From contig OX359189.1 of the NCBI GenBank assembly GCA_947172415.1, positions 5,346,501-5,410,500 on the forward strand: DNA of 64,000 bases, read 5' to 3'. The stretch's first letter is position 1. Each line of letters opens with the position of its first letter. A program made the position numbers and the translations under genes. Below the pieces are notes generated by a model. That model saw only the letters and a program-made list of their open reading frames with translations. It was not told the DNA's origin and did no database searches. Origin of the DNA: Chondrosia reniformis. Taxonomy: Eukaryota > Porifera > Demospongiae > Chondrillida > Chondrillidae. Below are positions 1-12,699 of the stretch, in pieces.

Positions 1-1213
1 TGACGATGCATGATCGAATCCCACAATTCACTTTATGTAGGAGTATGCACATATTCAAAAGTTATTTCTGGACTCTTAAATCTACTGATTGATATACTCC
101 TTCTGCACAGTAGAGTCTATAGGAATTGTCACCTGCCTAGGATGGGAATTACATTAAAATGCCTACTTCTGAATATACAGATCTAGAGTTGCAAATTTAT
201 ATTATATTAATCCCTGATAAGTTGGTCATCTGTGTAGTGCAGAAAATCCAGTAACTCCCATGAGTGACCAGCATGTTCCAGATTACATTATTATATCTAG
301 CTGTACATCTAGATATCTATATATAGCTACCTATAATACATGTGCATGCCTATATAATCTGCAGTTGGTTATATACGTATACATACACTTGGGATTGGAC
401 CTAATTGGCTATATATATATATAAATAAATTAGATGGGTGACTGAAATAAGGTTAAATCTGCATTGTATATACTTGGAAAAACAATTCTTAAGCTCAAGA
501 CTTCATTAATTTAAAATTTCCTACAATACATAGATCATGATGGTTCATCTTTCGATAATTTTGAACATCTATGAGGTGAGAATGAACCTATACCAAGGCA
601 TCATCTTAAAAGTGGCTGGAAACCCTTTTTTACCAAAGCTTCTGTTTCCCCCTTTTCCCCAGAAATGATGTAAGTGATGATGTCACCGATAATGGCGGGA
701 TTGGGTGTCAATAAAAAGGAGACACTTTCTTACCATCGTCAGTCGCTGAAGAAGACCCTCAGGGTCGAAACGTCGATTATATATAATAATAGACACAGTC
801 CTTACATCATTAGGTTTATGCAGAGAATGTCAGTGCATGTCATACCCTTTGACCATGCAAATGTGTACACTCCACTGACAATATACATACTTCCGGTCCA
901 GTAAGGAGACAGTAATATTAGCAAACAATGCATAAAAATGGAAAGAATGGTTGTCTATACCTGCTAACCCAATCAGTCACTGAAAAGAACCTCTGGGTCA
1001 AACAAAAAGATTTATATATTCAGCAGTGTCTCTAAACACTCAAAATGCGAATAAGGCGACATCTTAAAAGTTATGTTTGATGTAGTTACACTTATTGTGT
1101 TTGTATGGCTTGAGTATAACAATATTAACATGCAAAATTATCCATGATACTGAAATTACGTTAAAACGGTTTACAATTGTAAAACAAACATTGGACACAG
1201 TTTAAATGAAACC
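1..1213. other. Intergenic AT-rich sequence, no gene seen
   Basis: No open frame with recognisable homology is visible on either strand. There is a short TA microsatellite near 408-424. The one short open frame near 674-904 has no ATG start of its own and matches nothing I know. The WTAP 3' end lies immediately to the right. Confidence 0.6.
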
Positions 1214-4200
1214 CTACTCATCATTTTGTTGTATTTTCTTTTGTTTCTGTGAACTTTTTGCAATTTTAAGTTCTGCCTCAAGTTGCTTTACTTTCTGTTT
1301 CAGGTGCATTACCATACCTTGCATTCCCTCACATTCCTCATCCATCTGAAGAACATATTCACTCATTTCTACAGCATTACAGTATTGAAGCAGAAGGTAA
1401 CAACAACTTAGCACACAAAATAATAGGTATATTTGTTGTAATCATGAAGAGTTAGCAGTGGTATTGCCTACTACTGATGAAGACCTATGGGTTTAAAGAA
1501 TTCTTGTTACTATACTGCTCAAAAACTCAACAATTCATACATATGGAAAGCACTAATTGCATTTGCTCTTACTTTGGATTTAGATGTAACGTACATAATA
1601 AGAGCTACTAATAATATCTCTAAGAAAAGCAACAACACTAGCTAGAGTACAGTGGAACCAGAGATATCCTTTACCATTTTGTAAGCCTTTAAGTTCCAAA
1701 GAGTACTTTTTCTGAAGTGCTATTTCAGCTTCCAATTGTGCAATTCTTCCTTGAGACAGTTGCTTACCCAATTGCTGGTTTTCTTGTATTAAGGCTCTAC
1801 ACTTACTCATCAGTTTCTTACCAGTAACACTACAAACAAACTTATTCTGTAGAGCTAAAGTTACAGTAGCTGCAACTAACAAACAATATTATGCACTATA
1901 CATGCATTATTACCATTTCTTTTCAATGGTTCTGAATCAGTTTACAAGTGGTGATTATTGATTTTTCCGTCAAGCATAGAGCAATTAAAGTTTCAGTCCT
2001 AATAATAGGCTCATCTCAGCAATTACAGTTTTATTATTACCATATCATTTAAATATTATGCATTCCCAGTTTGAACGACTTACAAGTGCAGTGATAACAT
2101 GACATATGTGCATACCTGTCAGGAGTAAATTTCCATGCACTGAGATCACTTTGAGCCTGCTCAAGCTGTTCTTTAGAAGACTGCAGCTCACCTTTCATTT
2201 TCTGAAACACAAGATTTATTGCAGGATCTATGGCTACCGCATGTAAGTTAGTGACATTCTGGGATTGGGCTTGCTTTAAGTCATGAATCTGGGTCTAAAA
2301 GGAAATAAGATAAAATAATTAGTATATATTAAACAAAGCAGTTACTGTACTTCTCGATTCAATGCAGCCCTCAAATAGACGCCGCATCTAGGAAGACAAT
2401 GAAGAAAATAAATGCCGCATTTAATTGATTGCCACAGACTTTCTCTACGTCATCGAATAATGGTTGGACAAAGACTGCATAGAGACCTTGTGCCCAAGGT
2501 AGTATCGTTCGTGATGCACATTTGACGTCTGCTGCTGAAAAATCGATACAATCTAAGATTAATAAATGCCACCCTCGAAACAGCATTAAAAAATAAACGC
2601 CACGGTGTATAATCAAGGAAATATGGTACTTTAGAGCGTATGAAGCGGTAATGCTGAGGGTCATATTGGATGTGATAATTGATTGTCTATAGGCATAGGC
2701 CACACAAGTTCAGCTTAATGATTTTTATACCAGGTAATGCAATGATTGGCTCATGACTATAGCATGTGCACAATGACAAAACACCATTGTGGAGTTTTAT
2801 ACATGTATACCATACCAGCAGATCCTGCATCTCTTGATGTTTTGTAGTCAATTTCATGTTTAGAACATTTTCTCTTTTCACAGACTCCTGAAGTTGCTGC
2901 TGCAGCTTTGCTTCGGAATCTCTCAACTTTTGAATCTCATCTGCATTAGAACTTGCTAGTAGTGAATCAATGTAGACATCTTGGCTCTTCCAACTGCAAA
3001 CATATGTACAACAAAGAAATAACTTGAAAGTGAAGTGCAAGAGTGTGTGTTTAATTAGAAACATTTGGAGCTCAGTGTGTATCACTAACTAACCGTTTCA
3101 TAATTTCTGGCCTTGGCATGGTCTTTATTTCTGATGATCTTAGATACACCTGAAATAGAAACACATTACAGCACCCTTTGTAAAGCAAGTCAATTAACAT
3201 TAGAATAAAACTCCCAACCCAAATGAACACCATTAAAATTATCCCCTGCCCACTAATGTCCTCAGAGGAGCACTATGTGTTGATGAATAATAAAATATCA
3301 ACAAAAAGCATGCTGTTTCTAATCAATTTAACAAATACTGTTGATTTTGAAACAAATTCTACAAAATACATTACAGTAACTTCATAACTGATCATTTTCA
3401 GATATTCAGAGTCAAATATAATGGGTCCCTGTTGTTTCTGGACTGCCATCATAATCAACCCAGAAGCAATTAGATCTAAACCTGCTAAGTGATTTGTATT
3501 GTTTTTTTTTCTAATGTCATATCTAAGCCTTGTAATATGAATCTTTATTTTCAAACTATGTATATATTTCCATTAGTCTCGCATACCCCAGACCGCTAAA
3601 TTGCCTCCATATTTACTTGATGATGTCACTTGGTTGGTGATATAGGGTCTCGGTCAACAGCCTAAACCAGTTTTGCTCTGAGCTCTTAAAACCGGATGCA
3701 ATGGAAACGGTAAAAAACGTAGGTGTATCGTATATATTGGGTGAAGTCCTACATAATTAAAGCAGATCTGCTTATCTTTGAAATATCCAATTCTGAGTTA
3801 TCCAGCAACATCTGCAAACATTCGGGTAAGTTCACTAGAAGTCAATGTCGTAATCCCAAGGGAAAGTGGAGTATAACTTTTCATTAATAGTACGTTTCTA
3901 CTATAAATATAATTATTTCCATGGTAACTGCATATTAATGAGCTCCAACTTCTGTGGAGCTCAGAACAAAACTGGTATAGGCTGTTGATCAGACCCTGTA
4001 TCACCGACCGTGTGACGTCATCAAGTAAATATGGAGGCAATATAGCGGTCTGAGCTACGCAAGACTGTATTTCTATTGGGTGCCTCACTAGCAGCTAGTG
4101 GTTCTCCCAATTAAAATAACGAAATTCAATTTACTTCCATTCATAGCATTGAAAAGATCATGTTACAGCTACAGCTTGCTTTTCCTACCCTATATATAGA

Positions 4201-4655
4201 GGTAACTTGTTCATTTATAATTCAAGAGATGCATCTAACCTTCAGGTCATAGATTAGTTTTACGCTAATTAAAACTTTTGAAAATATCCCAATAATCATT
4301 GGACTTTTATCAATAAATTGACAGGTATGGTAGACTTCGTCATAAATATTATAAAACAACCAAACGGATCACCCAAAATCTTCAAGAGAATAACACAGCA
4401 GCTTTCATCGCATATAGTTATATATATATATATATATATATCAGTTAAACTTACTCTCTGTGGCAGTGTCCTTCCTTCTCTTAAATCCCGGGGTTCTTTC
4501 GATTCTCGTGGTTCACGTCTTGCTTTCTTTTCTTTAGGTCCACGAGATCCCTCTGGATGCTCTCGCTTTTGCCCTACTAAAGTAATTAATATCTTCATTT
4601 TTAAAACCACATGCTACAGGGGTAAGACATCGATAAACGAACCGGTTTCGGCCAT
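1214..4655 (-). CDS. WTAP: WTAP (Wilms tumour 1-associating protein / Fl(2)d), 7 exons
   Basis: WTAP is the regulatory subunit of the nuclear m6A mRNA methyltransferase complex; it binds METTL3/METTL14 and acts in splicing. Exons read on the minus strand: 4655-4643 (ATG in good context, MAET), about 4573-4455 (charged, Lys/Arg/Glu-rich), 3149-3094, 2993-2816, 2294-2116, 1829-1675 and 1368-1214 (stop TAG). All later introns have GT/AG borders and matching phases; the first junction is the least certain. The core matches WTAP closely: RWKSQDVYID, a coiled coil with ESVKRENVLNMKL, then IDPAINLVFQKMKGEL, SAWKFTPDSVTGKKL, LIQENQQLGKQLSQGRIAQL and LQMDEECEGMQ. The predicted length is about 284 residues, against roughly 400 in vertebrates. 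It lacks the Ser/Thr-rich C-terminal tail and ends soon after the coiled coil, as shorter orthologues do. No stop or frameshift is seen, so it is probably functional. Confidence 0.93.
3575..4066. mobile_element. 492-bp TIR element (MITE) in a WTAP intron
   Basis: The two ends are inverted copies of about 105-110 bp. The left arm starts AGTCTCGCATA, the right arm ends TACGCAAGACT, and both contain the string TTGCCTCCATATTTACTTGATGA in opposite orientation with few mismatches. The interior is non-coding. No clear target-site duplication was found, so the superfamily is open. It lies between the second and third WTAP exons and leaves the splice sites untouched. Confidence 0.8.
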
Positions 4656-6590
4656 TTTCTTCGACAATTTAGAGCGGCTAAATTATGTTACTGTTAGTTA
4701 GAGTAAACTATCGATTATCGACCACCATAATTAATCGGACGTATGGCAAAGCGAAATGGTTCACAAAGTACTTCCGCCTAGACGCACGTGGTAACATTTA
4801 AGAAGTACGTGAATTCGCCTTCCATACAATACTAGGCAGATGCTAATCATCGTGGGGCGAGCCTGAGCTGAGGCAGTCGTGCGATAGATTACGTAAGCGT
4901 GCGAATTGCATCTCCGTAATGCCAAATTGAAAAAGGAGGAATGACAGCGTCTAGTCTTGTGAACGTGAACCAGACCCCTGGCAGTTCTTCGAACCTTTCT
5001 GGGGTGTGGTTCACGAGGCTAGACGGCCTTGGCACTAAATGAGTCTAGATAATCACAGGAAGTGTGTTAACTAGTCGGCACATTGGCATAGAGTTAGTGC
5101 AGGGTCACAAGGTGCAAGGTAACGGAAGTGTGAGGTGGTTCTGGACTGAAGTGTTAGCAATGGCCAGCAAGTCTAGCGAGATGGATGTGTCGGAGGTGTG
5201 CGAGATGATAGGAGCGACGATACATGGAATGATCATTGGCGAATTGTCCCCTACGCTCCTCTCTGTGCTGAGATGATTCTACTATAGAAGGAACACTTGT
5301 TTCTTGCGCCGAATCCATTGTCGATAGTAAATTTGACTGCTGGACCATGAATGTTTTTCTGCAGCTCAGCAAAATGGATGCTGACGAAAGGGAATTAGCA
5401 CCGCATAGCCAGCCCTACGAAAGCGGCATTGTCGTGGCCACGTACGGTACATACATATATATATATATACAGACGGGGGCCCTCGTTCGACTCTCTAGTG
5501 TGGGGCTTGCTCAGGCTCGCCCCAATTAAATAACTGGTAAAATAAATGATTAACATATAATGTACATTTATGTTATATTAAATAGGATTTGTTAAACTCA
5601 GTAAATCAGTTCACTACAAGAAATTATCCAATATATAGTCTCCCCTTACTAGTTGCGAGGTCTGTGGGTGAAACAGCACCACTCTCGTTAGTGAATCAGT
5701 GGCTGGAGGAACGTGCACCTCTTAGACACATGATAGTTGAGCGGATGAGGGCAAATCCAATTAGGCACCTTATCCAGTTCATTGCCATGGCATAGGATTA
5801 AGATCTCTTTTCACTCAGGAGAGAGGCAAGATGCTTGTACATTGTTGTTGTCTCCTTGCTCATACCACCATGGGTGGAAAAGATTAGTGGGGTGAATGTG
5901 CCATGTTCAATTTCGCGGATGCGCTCTTCGTAGGTTCTCTACGTGAATGCGTTGAAACGTACGTGCGAACCCATTGAAACGTACGTGTTATCACATTGAC
6001 ACATACGTCTCAGTTCATTTTCAAACGTATGTCCAAATTTCGTATGTTGTTCTCTCACATGTAAGTAAATGTGACGTTAAAAATGTGTAATATTATTGTA
6101 CATGACGTTGAAACATGTGTTTAAGTTCTGCGCATGCGCATTGCAAAGTTAACGGTTTTATCCTGTCCTGAACGCCGATTTTCTGCAACCCAACTTAGGT
6201 AGGTCTTGGCAGTATCTGTCTAAATAACATGCATGGCCTATTTGTATAATATTTTAAGCCATACTACATGGGTATCCAAAATGCTATTACACATGCAGAG
6301 TCTTACTCTGACACTGAATAGATTCTAATGTACATTTTGTAGCTACGGCATGCTAAATGCTAAATATCTTGACTCTTTGCTACTTTGTTTGCAATGTCAT
6401 CTACAATGTTGTTCTTTTGCTTTGAATTTTTTTGAAAATCTTCAAAGCTATATTTTGAAACGATTTTTGCATATTCTTAAAGAAGTAATATACGATTATT
6501 GAATCTTCTCATTATCGCTTCGACTTTTTTCTAATTTAATTCGTTTGCTACTTCAAAAACAACTTCCTAACTTAAAGGTCAAGATTTTTT
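4656..6590. other. Region upstream of WTAP; no recognised gene
   Basis: The first few hundred bases should hold the WTAP promoter. Short open frames exist (for example 5160-5276 and 5589-5795 on the plus strand), but none has recognisable homology and I do not call them genes. A TA microsatellite sits near 5454-5469. Between about 5945 and 6055 a GAAACGTACGTG-like motif recurs (near 5950, 5976 and, diverged, after 6000). A short string GGGGCGAGCCTGAGC near 4856 recurs inverted near 5508. Confidence 0.5.
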
Positions 6591-6599
6591 TTTAAACCA

Positions 6600-7321
6600 C
6601 GCTTGACGAAACAACTGGAGGCTCTGACAGGTCCTACATCACTGCCCTTGCCTGTGGCTCAGCCTCTAGATGCTCACTTCCCCCATTCACAGTGTACAAG
6701 GGGGTATAGGTGAAGAAGAACTGGCTGTCCCAGGTTCTTGCAGGAGCTCTTTACGGGGTGTCTGATTCAGGGTGGATGGAAGTTTCAAATTTCTTGTCAT
6801 GGTTTAACAAGCTATTTATTCCAGCAGTTAGCCACCTCCTGGAGACAGGTCCAGTGGTCCTTTTCATAGATGGACATCACTCCCACATCACACTAGAGCT
6901 GATACAATCTGCTCAAGACAAAGGTGTGCACCTTTTTTGCCTGCCACCTAACTGCACACACATTTTGCAACCACTGGATGTGGGTATATTTGATCCCCTA
7001 AAATCTGAATGGAGGAAGATTCTGCAGAAGTACAGGCTGCAAACCAAGGTTGCCAATGTTGAGAGGCGCAACTTTGCTGAGCTCTTAGCTAAACTCTGGC
7101 AAAGAGCATTAACTCTGGCAAAGAGCATTTACACCTGAGCATGTGCAAGCATGCTTTCAAGGTGCAGGACTGTACCCATTTGATCCCTCAGCGATCCATG
7201 CTGAGAAGTTAGACCCTTCACTGCCTCTAGTGCCTCTGTCAGAAGATTGTCCAGATGACCACATTAGAACACCTCAGCTGCTTCCTCAGGAAGAAGCACC
7301 ACCAAGTGGTTCCACTGTGTA
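6600..7321 (+). pseudogene. pogo/Tigger-type DDE transposase fragment
   Basis: A DDE_1 (pogo/Tigger/CENP-B-like) transposase catalyses cut-and-paste transposition at TA sites. The visible part starts in the catalytic domain (ITALACGSASRC, then YKGV and a stop). It continues with VVLFIDGHHSHIT, which carries the second catalytic Asp, and LPPNCTHILQPLDVGIFDPLK, the signature that precedes the third acidic position. It then runs through QACFQGAGLYPFDP to a stop near 7319. The N-terminal Tc5/CENP-B helix-turn-helix is missing, there is an in-frame stop near 6707 and a local duplication of 'AACTCTGGCAAAGAGCATT' near 7093-7128 that shifts the frame. It is clearly a dead copy. No terminal inverted repeats were found around it. 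Confidence 0.85.
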
Positions 7322-7339
7322 AACAGTGCCACTTCTCAC

Positions 7340-7757
7340 TCCCCTTAAGGTATACCTCAGGGATGATTTTGCCTCTGTTCTGCAGCGTAGCAGACCAACA
7401 AGACAACGTCAGAAGGGTCAGGTAAAGCCAAGGCAGTATGGAGAAGTACTGACTGTGGATGAGGTTTCTGAGAGAATAGAAGAGGAACAGAAGGTGAAAA
7501 GAAAAAAGCAAGCAAAGAAGGGGACAACAGTAAAGTAGAGTACAATGGCAAAGAAGAGCACAACTGCAAATAGGAGCACAATGGCAAAGAAGAGCACAAA
7601 GGCTAAGAAGAGCACAACGGCAAAGAAAGGCACAATGAAAAAGAAGGGCACAACAACAAAGATCGGCAAAATGGCAAAGGAAAAGGGCCAAGAAAAGGAA
7701 AATGAAGTGGAAAGTGATAACAGTATGTGTACAGTAGCTACTTCCTTACATATGTAG
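7340..7757 (+). pseudogene. C-terminal tail of the pogo-like gene, Lys-rich repeat
   Basis: After a stop, the frame continues as a charged segment (LRDDFASVLQRSRPTRQRQK, then ERIEEEQKVKRKKQ). Next comes a degenerate array of 15- to 24-bp units, 'ATGGCAAAGAAGAGCACAA' and variants, from about 7545 to 7680, translating as repeated MAKKST/AKKST/AKKGT. Such basic tails occur in pogo-family proteins, and the array probably grew by slippage. Whether it was ever translated is unknown. Confidence 0.5.
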
Positions 7758-7859
7758 CTATAATATGTACAACTGCATGTAACTGATAGCTGCCTAAGAT
7801 TCTGCCTCATAGCTACATTTCTGTGCTTCCTTTAATTTTTAGATAACAAAGTGTCAGAA

Positions 7860-9257
7860 CAGATCATGGGTCTCTTACCAGGCTACACAACTCTGAGGGA
7901 TAGGTAGCTATGTGGATGGAAAGGCTGCAGGAGTTTGACTTTGAAGCACAGTACCGTCAGGGAAAGCACCACCTCAATGCTGATGCGTTATCAAGGAGAC
8001 CCTGTACTCAGTTTGGTCGTGAGTCCCATGCAGACAGTGAACGCATTCCTATTTCCACCGTCACTTTGTAGGATAGCTTGGGATTCACCACCAAGGAACT
8101 CCGGCAGACCCAGCTCAATGATAGCATGCTGGGACCCATCCTTCGAGCGAAGGAGAGAGGAGATCAGAGGCCAGAAGACTGATCTGTTAGGGGAGATGGA
8201 CCGAAAGCACAGAGACTCCACCAGCTCTGGGACCAATTAGCACTTCAAGGGGGCCTGCTCTACAGACGGTATGAGAATCCTTCAGGCTCAAGCCTCATTT
8301 TACAACTGGACCCACCACAGGCACTGCAGCAGGACATCATAAGGAAGCTGCATGCAGGTCCATCTGGATGCCATCTTGGGTCCGAGAAGACTCTCTAGAA
8401 ACTGAAGGAACGATTCTACTGGCCCGTATACCACAACGATATCAAGAGGTTCTTCCTCGCATGCATGGAGTGCCAGAGGAGGAAGATACCCAGTACCAGA
8501 AGGAGTAGCCCACTGCAAACGATAACAGCTGGTTACCCCATGCAGATGGTTGATATAGACATCCTCGGACCTTTGCCTGTCACAGAGCGTGGTAACTGGT
8601 ATGTCCTAGTAGCCCCAGACTATTTTACTAGATGGATGGAGGCTTGGCCCATACCTAACCAAGAAGCCAAGACAGTTGGGGAGTGCCTCACTATGGAGAT
8701 GTTCTACCGATTTTCAGTGCCAACATAACTCCAGTCTGACCAGGGACGGCAATTCGAGTCAAGGGTACTCCAGGAGATCTGCAGGTTACTAGGCATCGAG
8801 AAGACCTGCACAACTCCTGGACACCCCCAGAGCAATGGTCTCCTTGAAAGGTTCAATCGAATCTTAGTGAACCTCTTATCCATAGCCACTGAAGACCCGC
8901 CCACCTCCTGGGACAAGCACCTCAGGGGCATCTGCTTTACCTATAACATAAGTGTACAACCGACAGTAGGCTTCTCACCATTTTACCTGATGTTTGGGAG
9001 ACAGCCAAGACTACCAATCAATGCAGACTATTCGATCCAGGACCAACCACTTTCCCAGAATGACTACATAGACAACTTGATCAAGGGATTGGAGCAAGCC
9101 TTCTAGCAGGTTAGACAGACCTTGGGCTCCAAGCAGGAATGTCAGAAGGACCTGTACAACAGGAAAGCACATGGAGATCTTAATGAAGTTGGCTATTATG
9201 TAATCCTTTTTTCCCCAGCCGTCAAGCCAGAACAGTCCAACAAATTGCACCGACACT
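7860..9257 (+). pseudogene. Ty3/Gypsy element 1: RNase H end and integrase
   Basis: This is the 3' half of a Gypsy pol. It runs from the end of RNase H (EFDFEAQYRQGKHHLNADAL), through the H2C2 zinc-binding region (LHAGPSGCHLGSEKTL, CMECQRR), to the integrase core. The core has VDIDILGPLP with the first Asp, LQSDQGRQFES with the second Asp and GHPQSNGLLERFNRIL with the catalytic Glu. It continues to the GYY..LFFPAVKPEQSNKLHR segment. Several stops (for example near 8069, 8398 and 8727) and frameshifts make it a pseudogene. It breaks off at about 9257, and its missing C-terminal end (KLVVHFDRLKPC) reappears at 14266. So element 2 was inserted into it. Confidence 0.9.
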
Positions 9258-9263
9258 GAAAAG

Positions 9264-9935
9264 GATATCAAATTTGGTCGCCTTAAGCAAAAAATTGCTA
9301 AATTGGAAGCACTCAACTTGAGGGGGACTGACGGGCGTCAGGGGCATGATACTAGGTTGGAAGAGGTTCTGAGAGGGGGAGCGCCCCTGGGTCCAAGCCT
9401 TGGTAGGAGTGGAAAGGCACCTCCCATTGAGCCCTTCTCTGGTGAGAAGGCAGGGATGGAATTCGATGAATGGCTGCCTACTTTGGAAAGGGCCGCTGAA
9501 TGGTATGTATGGAATCCTAAAGAGAAGCTCCTGCAACTGGCTGGGCATCTGAAATCCAGAGAGTGGACTCTGCTGGAAGAATCGGATCGCCATGAGTATG
9601 GGACAGCAGTAAAGGCATTGCAAAACAGATTTGCTGCTGGTAGTCGCACTCTTGCTGCACAAGAATTCCGTCACATTAGACAGAGATAAGGGGAAACTGT
9701 GAGGGACTTCTAGGGTGTCTGGAAAGAAATTTTCAGGTTGCCTATGGCAAGGACTTAATGTCCCTGGAAACAAGGCAAATGCTACTTTATGGCCAACTCC
9801 AGGAAGGCCTAAGGGATGATATCCTGAGCGGTTTTGCTGTGTCTGGGCCCAGGCGATGTTGAGCTGTGCATTGCTGCAAAGAATGAGGAGAATAGGCAGG
9901 TCGAGAGTATAGGAGGAGGCAACACTACCGCAAGA
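9264..9935 (+). pseudogene. Gypsy element 2 gag
   Basis: The capsid-like region reads GKAPPIEPFSGEKAGMEFDE, then WLPTLERAAEW, LLQLAGHLKSREWTLLEES and TLAAQEFRHIRQR. The start is preceded by a short coiled-coil-like stretch (FGRLKQKIAKLEALNLRG). A stop near 9687 and another near 9712 break it, and the rest is readable only with frame changes. It is homologous to the gag at 43.05-43.56 kb, so the two belong to one family. Confidence 0.75.
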
Positions 9936-10261
9936 CAGGACCAGTACCTGATGTGATGCTTAGTGATCAGATCGCTGTTCATTCTTATTCAATAAACAAT
10001 CCTCTGGTTTCTGTGGGGAAGAGCTCCCCAGAACAAAAGAATCTAAAGCCCAGATCATGCTCAGAGGAAAGGAAAAAGGCCCAAGGGAGGCTGTGGGTTA
10101 TGGCACTAAGTGAAACACAGCAAGAATGATGGAGTTGCCCCAAACTAAGGCTGTTCATATACAGGGAAAATCAGCAGAATGTACACCCCCACCCTGCTGA
10201 ATGCCTGCAGGGAGACAAAGGAACCTGATTAGTTAGTGTTCAGGACAAGGGGAGTCGACCG

Positions 10262-12450
10262 AAATATGTTAGAGTTGAGGTGCAGGGTGAGCCCTGTTTG
10301 GGAATAGTTGACATAGGCTCAGACATCACCATTATAGGTGGTGACCTGTTCAAGAAAATTGCTACTGTAGCAAAACTGAGGAAGAAAAATTTTAGAGAAG
10401 CTGAAGACCACTGGCTTACAACCAGCAGCCATTTATGCATGATCTTAGGGTCACTTTCAGCGATAAGGTCATGGTCACACCCATATACATAAAGATGGAT
10501 GCACAAGACCAATTGCTGCTTTCAGAAGGGGTCTGCAGTCAGCTGGGTATTGTGCAGTACCACCCTGAGGTTGAAGCCCTAAACTCCGGGAGGGAGCTTG
10601 CTGGGGAAATTAAGGTGAACCTGCTGCAATCTATCCAGGAGTGCCATTGTCCCGGTGAAGGCAGTTGGGGCTTGTGGAACAATCTTATAGAGCCATTGCT
10701 AGGAAACAGCAGCCCATTTAAAGTGAAGGAGTCTGTCCTTCATTTTGAGGAGAATAGTCCTTCAGGATTGGTGGTGACCAACACACTGCTCATCGAACCT
10801 ATAAGGAAAAAAAGGGAAGCTACTATTGGGTAATCTAAAAGAACTGGTCGACATGATGGAGGAAGTGGATTTAGGACAGCCAGGAGTGGAGTCTTGTGAT
10901 GTAAACCAGGTCTCAGAGATACTGACACAGGACAGGAGTGAATGGAGGAAAATGCAACTGCAACAACTGCTTGAGAAGGATTTGCAACATGTACTGTACA
11001 TGTGCTGAAAAGGAGTTGCTGTTTGAGCTGTTGCTCAGCAACCACCAAGCCTTTAGCCTGGAGGAGCACGAACGGGGTGAAACTGATCTAGTCATGTGTG
11101 CAATTGACACAGGAGACTGTGCCCCAAGCCCGGACATGTATTCCCTTTGCAGTAAGGGAAGAGATTAATGACCAACTGGAAAAGATGAAGAAGATGGGGT
11201 TATTCAACCTTCCAAGAGTCCCTGGGGTAGTCCAGTTGTACTGGTTCGTAAAAAGGATGGGTCTCTCAGGTTTTGCATCGACTACCGTGCCCTTAATTCA
11301 GTCACTAAAGCTGATGTGTTCCCGTTACCCAGGATAGATGATCTTTGGATCAACTGGGAGATGCAAGATTCTTCTCAACTTTAGATCTGGCCTCAGAGTA
11401 TTGGCAGATCAAAATGGACCCGCTGAGGCAGGAGAAGACTGCTTTTTGCACCCATCAGGGTTTGTACGAATTCAGAGTTATGCCTTTTGGTTTGATGAAT
11501 GTACCAGCTACATTTCAGAGGATGATGCAATCTGTGTTGGCTGGCCTCAATCCAAAAAATGGCCCAGATTTTGTGTCTGTCTATATTGACGATATCTTGG
11601 TCTTTTCAGAATACTTGGAGGAGCACTTGAAACACCTACAGGTGGTGATTAGTAAGGTCAATAAGGCTGGGTTGAAGTTTAAACCCAGCAAATGCCATTT
11701 CATCAAAAAGGACATTGACTTCCTGGGGCATGTGATAACTGCAAATGGGCTTCAACCAAACCCTGCCAAGATTGAAGTTGTGCGAAACTAACCACCTCCC
11801 AGGAATCTGAAGGAATTGCAGCGATTCATTGGTTTGGCCACTTATTACAGAAGGTTTATTCCTTCATTTGCCAAGATAGCTGCTCCCCTCTACAAGTTGA
11901 CTAGAAAGGAGACTTCATACATCTGGGATGAAGGCTGTAAGCAGGCATTTCACCAGCTGAAGAAGCTATTGGTGGAGTCTCCAGCGTTGTCATTTCCCAA
12001 CTTCAAACGAGGCTTTGTGCTTGAAACTGATACTAGGATCAGAGGTTTAGGAGCCGTACTTTCACAGGTGTAAGAGGATAGCAGGCCACACCCAGTTGCC
12101 TATGCCAGTAGAGCTTTGGCTGTGGCCGAAAAGAATTATGCCATCACTGAACTTGAGACCCTGGCCGTGTTGTGGGCACTCACTCATTTCCGTTACTACT
12201 TGAATTGTCACCATATGCAGGTGTATACTGATCACTCTGCTGTTAAAGCCATCTTGGGGACACCACTACAAGTGGGAGGCATGCTAGGTGGTGGGGCAAG
12301 GTTTTTGGTATTGGCATAGGGAAGCTTGAGATTATGTCCCGGCCTGGAAAGGAGAACAGTAACGCAGATGCCTTGTCCCGACAACCATGCCAGCCTGGTC
12401 CAGTGATTGGGGTTGGAGAAGCAGAAGTCCAGATTTCTTAGGTACAAGCT
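10262..12450 (+). pseudogene. Gypsy element 2 protease, reverse transcriptase and RNase H
   Basis: Order seen: an aspartic-protease motif DIGSDITIIGGDLF (canonical D-T/S-G altered to D-I-G) near 10308. A linker follows, then the RT from about 11160: the palm segment with [14 protein letters not shown] at 11370, FCTHQGLYEFRVMPFGLMN near 11455 and the active site YIDDILVF near 11582. The thumb/connection is QRFIGLATYYRRFIPSFA near 11820. RNase H follows (VLETDTRIRGLGAVLSQV, with the expected catalytic Asp visible as ETD, and YTDHSAVK near 12227). Stops at 11789 and 12071, plus several frameshifts, rule out a functional polyprotein. Confidence 0.88.
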
Positions 12451-12699
12451 ACAATACCCATACAGGAACTACTGAAGGAGGATCTACCAGACGGCGAGAT
12501 GTTGAACAAAACTGGCTGTTTCATTGAAGAACAAAAAGAAGGATCCTAAATTGCTGCCCCTCATTAAATATCTGCTTAAAGGTAAACATCCAGAGAGAGG
12601 ATTTGAGGCCAACCTCCTGCTGACAAAATTTTCCGAATTTTCCATTGCTGATGAGGTGCTTGTCCAAATCAACTCAAAGCAACTGGGAATGTACCAGGT

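Noticed and set aside
4318-4701. 127-codon plus-strand frame over the WTAP N-terminal exons
   Set aside because: It is antisense to WTAP exons and passes through a TA microsatellite.
5064-5795. Small plus-strand open frames next to the WTAP promoter as a divergent gene
   Set aside because: No homology, no convincing splice structure, and two of the starts are not in good context; left as unassigned.
7239-7810. Long Leu/Cys/Phe-rich minus-strand frames suggestive of membrane proteins
   Set aside because: They are the reverse of the Lys-rich AAG/GCA repeat tail, which gives hydrophobic codons by composition.
9222-9773. 183-codon minus-strand open frame
   Set aside because: Antisense to Gypsy element 2 gag; no recognisable product.
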